Source of the DNA: Chryseobacterium sp. R2A-55
GTDB lineage: Bacteria > Bacteroidota > Bacteroidia > Flavobacteriales > Weeksellaceae
Reading direction: 5' to 3'
DNA: 64,000 bases
Assembly (NCBI RefSeq): GCF_021401085.1
Contig: NZ_JACBFP010000002.1
Span: forward strand, 248,001 to 312,000
Below are positions 35,813 through 43,828 of the stretch, one piece after another. The stretch's first letter is position 1, and every line of letters starts with the position of its first letter. Under the pieces are notes generated by a model, which saw only the letters and a program-made list of their open reading frames with translations, did no database searches and was not told the origin of the DNA. The position numbers and the translations under genes are program-made.

Positions 35813-36670
35813 ATGAAATTTTCAATCAAAATATTCATTGCATTTTTCGCAATGGCACTTTTCCTTTCCTCTTGTAGAACATCTTCTGACGACCCAGTAA
35901 CTCCACCGGTAAATGAGCTGGATGGCTTGACCAAGATTAAGGAAGTGGCGAATGACACCCACATCATCGAATTGTATTCTGCATCCGGAACCACAAAACA
36001 GGGCTACAATAATCTGAAATTCAGAATCAAAAACAAATCTACCAACCAATACGAGAAAAACGCTACTGCGACCTGGAATCCATTGATGCACATGACTTCA
36101 ATGACTCACTCCTGCCCAAAATCTGAGATCAAAAAAGTAACCTCAGACGGAACTTTATATGGAGGATACATCGTTTTTCAAATGGCTGAAAACGCTGCCG
36201 AATACTGGGATTTAAAAATTGACTATACGATCAACGGAACCGCTTATTCCGCAACCACGGGAGTTTCGGTGCCGCAGGAATCCAAGCAAACGGTCAGCTC
36301 ATTTTTGGGGTCAGACAACAGTAGGTATATCGTGGCCTACATTGAACCCAAAACTCCAAAAGTTGCGGTAAATGATTGGACAGTTGGCGTATGGAAAATG
36401 CAGGATATGATGACTTTTCCTGTTGCAGACGGACTTACCGTGAAACTTGACCCAAGAATGCCGGGAATGGGAAACCACTCGTCACCAAATAATGTGGACG
36501 CCAAACAAACACAGGCAGGTGGACTTTATTACGGAAAACTTTCGCTGACCATGACAGGTTACTGGAAACTCAACCTGCAACTTGCAAAAGCTGATGGCAC
36601 TGTTTTAAAGGGAGAACCTGTAACCGATGCCAATCCCGTTAGTTCGCTTTACTTCGAAATCGAATTCTGA
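35813..36670 (+). CDS. Lipoprotein with two YtkA/FixH-like Met/His-rich halves
   Basis: A 285-residue lipoprotein (signal ending FLSSC, Cys21). It appears to hold two beta-sandwich repeats of YtkA/FixH character. The first has MHMTSMTHSC at 92-101 followed by YGGYIVFQM; the second has RMPGMGNHSS at 215-224 followed by YYGKLSLTMTGYWKL. The pattern Met/His cluster, then Y-G, then a final G-Y/W-x-L strand is typical of YtkA-like periplasmic copper proteins. A further Met-rich piece (WKMQDMM) precedes the second cluster. It is likely a surface or periplasmic copper-binding protein feeding the receptor encoded 65 bp downstream. Confidence 0.75.
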   Translation: MKFSIKIFIAFFAMALFLSSCRTSSDDPVTPPVNELDGLTKIKEVANDTHIIELYSASGTTKQGYNNLKFRIKNKSTNQYEKNATATWNPLMHMTSMTHSCPKSEIKKVTSDGTLYGGYIVFQMAENAAEYWDLKIDYTINGTAYSATTGVSVPQESKQTVSSFLGSDNSRYIVAYIEPKTPKVAVNDWTVGVWKMQDMMTFPVADGLTVKLDPRMPGMGNHSSPNNVDAKQTQAGGLYYGKLSLTMTGYWKLNLQLAKADGTVLKGEPVTDANPVSSLYFEIEF

Positions 36671-36735
36671 AAATCATTCTTAGAGGCAATGTCTGCAAAT
36701 CAAGGTGGACATTGCTTTTCACTTAATTCTGAAAA

Positions 36736-38727
36736 ATGAAAAAAACAATAGCGCTGTTTTTTATGACTGCTATTTACCTGAACTTTTCTGCTCAGGGAAC
36801 TCAGCACGACTCCCTAAAACACAGCAATATCCAGGAAGTCATCGTCATTGGAACCAAAGAAATCTCACAGAAGCAGGCGAAACCGCTGAGTTCCGTGGAC
36901 GAATATCTGGAGCAATCCGCAACCATCAACATGCTGAAACGAGGTGCTTATGCTTGGGAGCCGCTCATCAACAATATGCCGACCGAAAGAACCCTGGTCA
37001 CGATTGACGGAATGCGGATTTTCGGTGCGTGTACGGACAAGATGGATCCTGTGACTTCCTATGTGGAGGTTTCTAATCTTGCCAAGGCGGAAATTTCTTC
37101 AGGACAAGGTGGTTCTGCCCATGGAAGCACAATTGGCGGTTCCATCGATCTGGTTCGTGAAAAAAGCAGTTTGGGTGACGAAAGATTTCGCTTCGGGATT
37201 AATTCCGGTTTCGAAAGTGTGAACAACCAGAAGGTTTTTGGGGCGGCGACAAGCTATCGGAATTCCAGATTTTATGCGGATATCAATTTCATGAACCGCG
37301 ATGCGGAAAATTACTGGGCAGGAAACCATCAGGAAATCCCGTTTTCCCAATTTCGAAAGTTTAATATTTCCGGAATTTCAGGGGTGAAAATTGACGAAAA
37401 TAAATTGATTGAAGCCTCCGTGATTTATGACAAAGCCAATGACGTAGGTTATCCTGCGTTGCCAATGGATGTTTCTTTGGCAGAAGCGTTGATCGGTTCT
37501 TTAAAATTTCAGATCCTTCCTGCTGATTTTTTCATCAAAGATTGGGAAACCAAACTTTATTACAACAACATTACGCACAGAATGGACGACACGAAACGTC
37601 CAGCTGTTCCGATTCACATGGATATGCCGGGTTGGAGCAAAACCGCTGGATATTATTCCAAATTCAGAAGTGATTTTGAAAGACACCACATGAGTTTGAA
37701 TTTGAACGGATACTATAATCAATCCCTCGCGGAAATGACGATGTACCCGGCAAATCCAGCCGAAAGTGCCATGTTTATGTACACGTGGCCAGATGTGAAG
37801 ACGCTTTATCAGGGAATTTTCATCGAAGACCATTTTCAGATTGATGATTTCGTGGAGCTGAAATTTACCGCATCTGCAGGTTATCATTCCAACAAAATTG
37901 ACAATGAGTTTGCGCTGAACAGCATGAGGATTTTTTATCCCGATATGACCCAGCAAAAAAGCAGAATCCTGAAAAATTTTTCTGCCAACTTTAGCAGAAA
38001 TCAGTTGGGTTTGGAATATGGAATCGGAGTTGGGTTCGGAGATAGAGCGCCTTCTGTTTCTGAAGGGTACGGGTTTTATTTGTTCAATAGTTTCGAAAAT
38101 TACGATTATATCGGAAATCCATATCTGAAAAATGAAAATTCTTTGGAAGGAAACGCCTACATCAGCTTAAAGAAAACCGATTTTTTTGCAAAAATTTCTT
38201 CCTCTTACTTCCATATTTCGAATTATATCGTGGGGAAAATCAATCCGGAATTTATCCCGATGACCATTGGCGCAAAAGGAGTCAAGGTATATTCCGCACT
38301 TGATTATGCCACCATTTTTAATGTAAGTCTGGATTCCGAAATAAAGGTTTTACCGGAATTGAAATGGACTTCCCAAATTGTTTACAGCCGCGGAAAGGAT
38401 TTTCAGGACGTGAATCTTCCTTTTATCAGTCCGGTTTCTTATTTCACAAAACTCCACTTTGAAAAAGGCAGGTTCAATACGGAATTTTCCGTGAAAGGTA
38501 ATTTCAAGCATCACGATTACAGCGCCGTTTATGGAGAAAAACCCGTTTCGGACTTTATTCTTTTTAATGCTAATTTAGGATATCGTTTTGATTTTGGACA
38601 CAGCAAGATCTTCACGAAAGTAGGCGCCGAAAATATACTGAACAGGAATTATACCACCTATGCCGACTGGAACAATATTCCAAGACCAGGAAGAAATTTC
38701 TTTGTGAATGTGAATTATAGTTTTTAA
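36736..38727 (+). CDS. TonB-dependent copper receptor (OprC/NosA type)
   Basis: A 663-residue outer-membrane receptor with a signal peptide (ALFFMTAIYLNFSAQG). A plug domain spans about residues 30-145 (IQEVIVIGTKE; RTLVTIDGMRIFG; GSAHGSTIGGSIDLV), then a 22-strand-type barrel ends in FFVNVNYSF. The plug has ACTDKMDPVTSYVE, where Cys99 and Met103 form CxxxM, matching the OprC/NosA copper-binding loop. THRMDD supplies His281-x-Met283, the HxM half of the same site. The copper assignment therefore rests on both motifs as well as on the upstream metal-binding lipoprotein. It imports copper with TonB energy. Confidence 0.85.
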   Translation: MKKTIALFFMTAIYLNFSAQGTQHDSLKHSNIQEVIVIGTKEISQKQAKPLSSVDEYLEQSATINMLKRGAYAWEPLINNMPTERTLVTIDGMRIFGACTDKMDPVTSYVEVSNLAKAEISSGQGGSAHGSTIGGSIDLVREKSSLGDERFRFGINSGFESVNNQKVFGAATSYRNSRFYADINFMNRDAENYWAGNHQEIPFSQFRKFNISGISGVKIDENKLIEASVIYDKANDVGYPALPMDVSLAEALIGSLKFQILPADFFIKDWETKLYYNNITHRMDDTKRPAVPIHMDMPGWSKTAGYYSKFRSDFERHHMSLNLNGYYNQSLAEMTMYPANPAESAMFMYTWPDVKTLYQGIFIEDHFQIDDFVELKFTASAGYHSNKIDNEFALNSMRIFYPDMTQQKSRILKNFSANFSRNQLGLEYGIGVGFGDRAPSVSEGYGFYLFNSFENYDYIGNPYLKNENSLEGNAYISLKKTDFFAKISSSYFHISNYIVGKINPEFIPMTIGAKGVKVYSALDYATIFNVSLDSEIKVLPELKWTSQIVYSRGKDFQDVNLPFISPVSYFTKLHFEKGRFNTEFSVKGNFKHHDYSAVYGEKPVSDFILFNANLGYRFDFGHSKIFTKVGAENILNRNYTTYADWNNIPRPGRNFFVNVNYSF

Positions 38728-38887
38728 TGCGGTTATGACTTTTCGCATGACGGTTTTAAGGTGTTCGGAAATTATTTTTCACTAAATTTGTTTAGTGCCA
38801 AAAACATCTATGCAGTGATTAGGATCTCCGCAAGATTCATGTATTTTGGTGTGTTGAAATAGTTTGTAGGACAAAAAATCAACTGAA

Positions 38888-39331
38888 ATGAAAAGGAAAG
38901 CAATCATAGAGCGCATCATCGCCGAACAAAAAAAAACCATTCTGGGTTTGCAGGAAACCACAGATAATTATAGGACCGCAGCTGATATGGATGAGGAAAG
39001 CACCCATGACACCGAAGATTATTCCCATATCAGTCAGGCCAAAGACATGCAGCTCCGCTATGAACAAATGTTGGCAGAAGCGCAGCGAAATCTTGCATTT
39101 TTGCAGGCTGAACTGGAGGCTGTTCATGATGAAATTGAAAATGGAACCATTATAGAAACAGATAAAAACTACCTATTTGTTGGAATTCCGGTCCCCGTTT
39201 TCAAGATGGATGGTAAAGACGTGATTTCTTTTTCTGAGGAGGCGCCGATTTTTAAGAAAATCAAAGGGAAAAAAGTGGAAGATCGGGTGGAAATTGGCAG
39301 CAATTCCTATAAAATACTATCGGTTTCCTAA
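38888..39331 (+). CDS. GreA/GreB-like transcript cleavage factor family protein
   Basis: A 147-residue protein. The N-terminal ~85 residues form a likely antiparallel coiled coil with an acidic connecting tip (DMDEESTHDTED). The C-terminal ~55 residues resemble the FKBP-like GreA domain, ending APIFKKIKGKKVEDRVEIG and YKILSV. It is shorter than GreA and divergent in sequence. It may bind the RNA polymerase secondary channel, but the assignment is tentative. It is monocistronic, between the copper receptor and the sulfur module. Confidence 0.6.
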   Translation: MKRKAIIERIIAEQKKTILGLQETTDNYRTAADMDEESTHDTEDYSHISQAKDMQLRYEQMLAEAQRNLAFLQAELEAVHDEIENGTIIETDKNYLFVGIPVPVFKMDGKDVISFSEEAPIFKKIKGKKVEDRVEIGSNSYKILSVS

Positions 39332-39413
39332 TTTCTGCCTCATTTGAATTTCTTCTGTAACTTTGGTCACGGTGTTTTTAAATAATCAAAACTAACTTTG
39401 CCAAAAATATTTC

Positions 39414-40214
39414 ATGGAAATCATCGGTTATCTTTCAGCAATCATCATCGGTCTCGTCATGGGACTTATCGGCGGTGGCGGAAGTATTTTAAGCGTTCCG
39501 ATTTTCGTGTATGTTTTTGGATTTGATGCGGTTACAGCAACTGCGCTTTCGCTTTTTGTCGTTGGAATTACAAGTATGGTGGGAAGTGTGGGTTTCATCC
39601 GGCAGCAGTTGGTGGATTTCAGGACTGCATTAATTTTCGGGATTCCGTCGATTTTGGGAGTGCTTTTTTCCAGGAGGTTGGTTTTGCCGCATTTGCCGCA
39701 TTACATTATCCACCGATGGGGAATTACGCTGACCAAAGACATGTTCCTGCTGCTTCTGTTTTCCATTTTAATGCTGATTGCGTCTTTCAGAATGATTCGC
39801 AAAATTGAGCGGCCAAAAGTGAGGAACGATGATGACATTAATTATACCATTCTCATTTCACAAGGACTTCTGGTTGGAATTGTCACTGGATTAATCGGCG
39901 CAGGAGGCGGATTCTTAATCGTTCCGGCTTTGGTGATGCTGCTTGGTTTGGAAATGAAAAAGGCGGTGGCAACCTCACTGTTCATCATTGCGATGAATTC
40001 TTCATTGGGTTTTTTGAGTACTATGGGAATGGTGGAGCAGGATTGGAGATTTCTTCTCATTTTTAGCGGATTGGCGATTATCGGGATATTTATCGGAATT
40101 GCCATATCAAAACGGATGGACGGACGAAAATTAAAACCACTTTTCGGCTGGATTGTCCTGGGAATGGGAATTTTTATCATCTTAAAAGAAATATTTTTTC
40201 AACAACATTTTTAG
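39414..40214 (+). CDS. TauE/SafE family sulfite/sulfur-compound exporter
   Basis: A 266-residue membrane protein with about eight hydrophobic segments in two homologous halves. Each half begins with the family glycine motif: GLVMGLIGGGGSILSVPI and GIVTGLIGAGGGFLIVPA. Members move sulfite, sulfoacetate or related compounds. It opens the sulfur module; its stop is 2 bp before the next start. TAACTTTG (39393-39400) upstream is a candidate -7 box. Confidence 0.92.
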   Translation: MEIIGYLSAIIIGLVMGLIGGGGSILSVPIFVYVFGFDAVTATALSLFVVGITSMVGSVGFIRQQLVDFRTALIFGIPSILGVLFSRRLVLPHLPHYIIHRWGITLTKDMFLLLLFSILMLIASFRMIRKIERPKVRNDDDINYTILISQGLLVGIVTGLIGAGGGFLIVPALVMLLGLEMKKAVATSLFIIAMNSSLGFLSTMGMVEQDWRFLLIFSGLAIIGIFIGIAISKRMDGRKLKPLFGWIVLGMGIFIILKEIFFQQHF

Positions 40215-40216
40215 AT

Positions 40217-40573
40217 ATGAAAAAACTTACATTGTTTTTAGTCGCTTTATTTTTTCTGAACGCCTGCAAAAAACAAAGTGAAAACAAACCCATCACGGAT
40301 CGCAATTCCAAAGAAGAAAGCCTCGTTCAGAAAGCGTCCAAGCTTAAGAATGATCAAGGTGAAGAAATCCAAGTCACCTACTTTGCGGAAGGCGGTGTAG
40401 TTGCGGTAAAGATTCAGAAAACCGGAGACAAAGAACTGAAACTATCTGCCAAAACCACCAATGCGAAAGGAAACCCTATCTTCACCAATGAAGAGGTGAT
40501 GTGGGAGATGACGCAAGATGGAAGAGCAGGAAAACTGACCGACAAAGAGGGAAATTCCTCCGATTACCAATAA
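40217..40573 (+). CDS. Small lipoprotein of the sulfur module
   Basis: A 118-residue protein with a lipoprotein signal (LVALFFLNACKKQ, Cys near 17), then a small charged domain (IQVTYFAEGGVVAVKIQ). No family recognised. Its start lies 2 bp after the TauE stop, so the pair is co-transcribed. A gap of about 100 bp follows before the persulfide dioxygenase. Confidence 0.7.
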   Translation: MKKLTLFLVALFFLNACKKQSENKPITDRNSKEESLVQKASKLKNDQGEEIQVTYFAEGGVVAVKIQKTGDKELKLSAKTTNAKGNPIFTNEEVMWEMTQDGRAGKLTDKEGNSSDYQ

Positions 40574-40673
40574 AGAAATCAAGTGATTGATGCCATCAAT
40601 TGACTTTTTGGCTTCATATTCAATTTTGGTATGGTTAATGCCGAAATTGTATTTAATTTAATATCTTATCAAT

Positions 40674-42077
40674 ATGAAAATAGAACAAATATATACCGGC
40701 TGTCTCGCTCAGGGAGCATATTATGTGGTGTCAGAAGACGAGGCATTCATCATCGATCCTTTGCGGGAAACCCAACCCTATCTTGATCGGCTCGCCAAAG
40801 ACGGAGTGCGATTGAAGTATATCTTCGAAACGCATTTTCATGCAGATTTCGTTTCGGGACATGTGGATTTATCAAAAAAAACTGGCGCTCCAATTATTTA
40901 CGGACCAACTGCAAATCCGGAATTTGATGCCATTATTGCAGAAGACAACCAAATTTTCGAAATTGGAAAGGTAAAAATCAAAGTGTTGCATACGCCGGGA
41001 CACACCTTGGAAAGTTCCACTTATCTCCTGATCGATGAAAATGGAAAGGAATCCGCAATTTTCAGCGGTGATACCCTGTTTCTTGGTGATGTTGGAAGAC
41101 CGGATTTAGCACAGAAAGCAACCAACATGACTTCTGAACAACTCGCAGGAATTCTGTACGATAGCCTGCAAAACAAAATCATGCCGCTTCCAGATGAGAT
41201 CATGGTGTATCCAGCTCATGGAGCGGGTTCTGCATGTGGAAAGAATATGCAGAAGGAAACCATGGATACTTTGGGAAACCAGAAAAAAACCAATTATGCC
41301 TTGAACCAACCGGACAAAGAATCCTTCGTAAAAGAGGTTTTAGACGGACTTGCAGCGCCGCTGGAATATTTCGGGATGAATGTGGCTCTGAACAAAGGTG
41401 GGTACGAAAGTTTTGAAAACGTGCTGAAAAAAGGAAGCCATCCCGTTTCAGCAGCTGAGTTCGAAAATGTGGCAGAACAAAGCGGTGCATTGATTTTAGA
41501 TACCAGAAATGCCGCGGATTTTTACCGGGGATATATTCCAAACTCCATCAATATTGGATTGAAGGGGGATTTTGCACCTTGGGTAGGCGCGCTGATTGTG
41601 GATGTGAAACACCCAATTATTTTGGTTACAGATTTGGGAACCGAGCAAGAGGCAATCACGAGATTGGCGAGAGTTGGTTTTGATAACGTCATTGGATATT
41701 TAGACGGCGGGTTTGAATCCTGGAAAAATTTGGGAAAAGAAATTGATTCTGTGAACAGAATTTCTGCAGATGAATTTGCGAAAGAATATCATGAGAATTC
41801 CCAGGTAATTGACGTGAGAAAGGAATCCGAATTTGAAGCCGAACATGTGAGTAATGCACATTTCCATACACTTTCCCAAATCAATGATTGGGCGAAAACT
41901 TTGGACAGAAATGAACATTTCTACATCCATTGCGCAGGAGGTTATAGAAGTATGATTGCGGCAAGTATCCTGAATTCTAGGGGAATCAGAAATTTTTCCG
42001 AGATTGAGGGGGGCTTCAATAAAATCAAGGAAACATCTGTTCCGAGAACGAATTTTGTCTGTCAGAGTAAATCTTAA
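40674..42077 (+). CDS. Persulfide dioxygenase-like MBL protein fused to two rhodanese domains
   Basis: A 467-residue fusion. The N-terminal metallo-beta-lactamase domain is of ETHE1 type, with HFHADFVSGH, HTPGHTLESS, FSGDTLFLGDVGRPDL and YPAHGAGSACG. The first rhodanese (about 255-350) has VTDLGTE where the catalytic Cys loop belongs, so it is inactive. The second (about 365-455) has an intact HCAGGYRS active loop. Expected reaction: oxidise glutathione or other persulfide to sulfite and pass sulfur between thiols in the cytoplasm. It lies between a TauE exporter and further rhodanese genes, consistent with sulfide detoxification and sulfite export. Confidence 0.92.
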   Translation: MKIEQIYTGCLAQGAYYVVSEDEAFIIDPLRETQPYLDRLAKDGVRLKYIFETHFHADFVSGHVDLSKKTGAPIIYGPTANPEFDAIIAEDNQIFEIGKVKIKVLHTPGHTLESSTYLLIDENGKESAIFSGDTLFLGDVGRPDLAQKATNMTSEQLAGILYDSLQNKIMPLPDEIMVYPAHGAGSACGKNMQKETMDTLGNQKKTNYALNQPDKESFVKEVLDGLAAPLEYFGMNVALNKGGYESFENVLKKGSHPVSAAEFENVAEQSGALILDTRNAADFYRGYIPNSINIGLKGDFAPWVGALIVDVKHPIILVTDLGTEQEAITRLARVGFDNVIGYLDGGFESWKNLGKEIDSVNRISADEFAKEYHENSQVIDVRKESEFEAEHVSNAHFHTLSQINDWAKTLDRNEHFYIHCAGGYRSMIAASILNSRGIRNFSEIEGGFNKIKETSVPRTNFVCQSKS

Positions 42078-42089
42078 AGTAAAAAAAAA

Positions 42090-42458
42090 ATGAAATTCTT
42101 AATAAGCATAATGATTGCCGGATTTGCAGCCGTTTCGTGTACAACCGCAGTACACAATGTGGAAGTGCAAAGACCCAATATGGTGGAAATGGTCAACAGT
42201 CCCGAAACCACTTTGGTGGACGTGAGAATCCCGGCAGAATTTGAGCAAAAAACTGCGAAGAATGCGGTAAATATTCCATTGGCAGAAATCGAAAATAACC
42301 TGGAGTTTTTCCGGAAGCAAAAACAGGTGGTGGTGTTTTGCAACCGCGGACTTCAAGCACAATCTGCCTTGGATATTCTAAGGAAACATGGAATAGAAAA
42401 CGTGGTTTCTGCAAAGACTTTGGAAAACGTTTCCGCCATTCAAAACATCAAACCATGA
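42090..42458 (+). CDS. Rhodanese domain lipoprotein
   Basis: A 122-residue protein with a lipoprotein-like signal (MIAGFAAVSCTT, Cys near 17) and one rhodanese domain (TTLVDVRIPAEF; active loop FCNRGLQAQS). A periplasmic or membrane-attached thiosulfate/persulfide sulfurtransferase is likely. It starts 12 bp after the dioxygenase fusion, and its stop overlaps the cupin start (ATGA at 42455). Confidence 0.88.
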   Translation: MKFLISIMIAGFAAVSCTTAVHNVEVQRPNMVEMVNSPETTLVDVRIPAEFEQKTAKNAVNIPLAEIENNLEFFRKQKQVVVFCNRGLQAQSALDILRKHGIENVVSAKTLENVSAIQNIKP

Positions 42459-42751
42459 ATATATTAGAAAACATCACTTTCAGCACCGAAAAACCGAATG
42501 TACTCTACCTTAAGAAAAGCGCAAAACTGAAGTATTTCGCCATCGCACTTGGAAAAAATGCAGTGTTGAAAAAGCATACTGCTCCGGTTCCATCCACTTT
42601 GGTCGTTTTGAAAGGGGAAATTAATTTTATCCTGGATGGGAAAGACCATTTTTTAAAACAGTTTGATGTTTTTGAAATTCCCGTAGAAGTGGAGCACGAA
42701 GCACACGGACTGTCTGATGAAAATATTTTTATGGTAAGTCAAGAATTATAA
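42455..42751 (+). CDS. Small cupin domain protein
   Basis: A 98-residue single-domain cupin (LKKHTAPVPSTLVVLKGEI; FDVFEIPVEVEHEAHGL). One conserved His is seen at each end of the barrel, so metal binding is possible but incomplete compared with classic cupins. It starts inside the rhodanese stop (ATGA), which couples the two. A role in the sulfur module is inferred from position. Confidence 0.8.
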   Translation: MNILENITFSTEKPNVLYLKKSAKLKYFAIALGKNAVLKKHTAPVPSTLVVLKGEINFILDGKDHFLKQFDVFEIPVEVEHEAHGLSDENIFMVSQEL

Positions 42752-42753
42752 TC

Positions 42754-42966
42754 ATGAAAAATCTGATCTTAAAATATAAACTGGGAATCATCGGCATTTT
42801 TGTCGGCGGAATCTTGGGATATGCCTATTATCACTTTATCGGATGCAATTCCGGAAGCTGCGCAATCACTTCAAAACCAATTAATTCTTCTGTTTACGGT
42901 ATGTTCATGGGATTCCTGCTCTTTTCTATGTTTGACAAATCATCAAAAGCAAAGAAAGATGTTTGA
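42754..42966 (+). CDS. Small two-helix membrane protein (DUF6132-like)
   Basis: A 70-residue protein with two transmembrane helices (LGIIGIFVGGILGYAYYHF and VYGMFMGFLLFSMF), separated by a Cys-containing loop (GCNSGSCAITS). It resembles DUF6132 proteins, found beside rhodaneses. Its C-terminus overlaps the next rhodanese by 8 bp. The two loop cysteines could take part in thiol or persulfide chemistry at the membrane. Confidence 0.78.
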   Translation: MKNLILKYKLGIIGIFVGGILGYAYYHFIGCNSGSCAITSKPINSSVYGMFMGFLLFSMFDKSSKAKKDV

Positions 42967-43270
42967 TTTCATTAAAAAATTATTTACTGGAAACACTGTT
43001 GATTACAGGGAATTGGTAAAAAATGGCGCACAAATCATTGATGTGCGAACGGAAGTGGAATTCAGAAACGGACATATTAAAAATTCGAAAAATATTCCGC
43101 TGCAAAAATTAGCATCGGAAATAAAAAAATTAGACTTAAAGAAACCGATTATCACCTGTTGTGCAAGCGGAATGAGAAGCGCTTCAGCAAAAGGAATCCT
43201 TCAGCAAAACGGTTTTGAAGCATATAACGGAGGTGGTTGGAATACCCTTCAAAAGAAATTGAACGAATGA
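42959..43270 (+). CDS. Rhodanese-like sulfurtransferase
   Basis: A 103-residue single-domain rhodanese of PspE/GlpE size, started at ATG 42959 inside the previous gene. The active loop is TCCASGMRSA, with an extra Cys just before the catalytic one. No signal peptide, so it is probably cytoplasmic. Its stop overlaps the next start (ATGA at 43267). Confidence 0.9.
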   Translation: MFDFIKKLFTGNTVDYRELVKNGAQIIDVRTEVEFRNGHIKNSKNIPLQKLASEIKKLDLKKPIITCCASGMRSASAKGILQQNGFEAYNGGGWNTLQKKLNE

Positions 43271-43476
43271 AAAACATATTGGCAAATTGGAACCTGAGAA
43301 GGATCCTCTATTTAGTGGGCGGAATTTTCTTCGCGATGGTCGCATTCAAGGACCAGAACTGGTGGATGATTCCTGTAGGAATTTATTTTATGGCGATGGC
43401 AATTTTCCGGTTTGGTTGTGCATCTGGAAATTGCGAAATTCCCTTGAGCAAAAAAGATACCGAGGCTCAGAACTAA
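43267..43476 (+). CDS. Small two-helix membrane protein of the sulfur module
   Basis: A 69-residue protein with two membrane helices (LYLVGGIFFAMVAF and WMIPVGIYFMAMAIFRFGC) and a Cys-x3-Cys near the end (GCASGNCEIP). It resembles the DUF2892/YgaP-type membrane partner of rhodaneses. It is translationally coupled to the upstream rhodanese by ATGA. Confidence 0.78.
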   Translation: MKNILANWNLRRILYLVGGIFFAMVAFKDQNWWMIPVGIYFMAMAIFRFGCASGNCEIPLSKKDTEAQN

Positions 43477-43525
43477 AAGTTTAGTTTAAAAGATTTAAAA
43501 AATTAACCTAGAACGATTTTAAAAG

Positions 43526-43828
43526 ATGAACGATAAATTCAATGAACTGATCAATTCAGAAAGACCCGTGCTCATCGATTTTTTTGCAACCTGGTGTGGT
43601 CCGTGCAAAGTGCAGTCTTCCGTTTTGAATACGGTGAAGGAAAATGTGGGCGAATTGGCAAGAATCGTAAAAGTGGACGTGGACCAATTTCCATCAATTG
43701 CCGCGCAATACGGAGTTCGGGGAGTTCCCACTTTGGCGGTTTTCAAAAATGGCGATATGCTTTGGAAAGAAAGCGGCGTGCATGATGTGAATACTTTGAC
43801 GGAACTTTTGAAACGCTTTGCGAATTAG
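43526..43828 (+). CDS. Thioredoxin
   Basis: A 100-residue thioredoxin-fold protein with the canonical FFATWCGPCK active site and cis-Pro in VRGVPTLAVF. It has no signal peptide, so it is cytoplasmic. It closes the sulfur module, 49 bp after the membrane protein. It could reduce persulfides or rhodanese intermediates. Its stop overlaps the convergent nitrilase-family stop by 4 bp. Confidence 0.93.
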   Translation: MNDKFNELINSERPVLIDFFATWCGPCKVQSSVLNTVKENVGELARIVKVDVDQFPSIAAQYGVRGVPTLAVFKNGDMLWKESGVHDVNTLTELLKRFAN

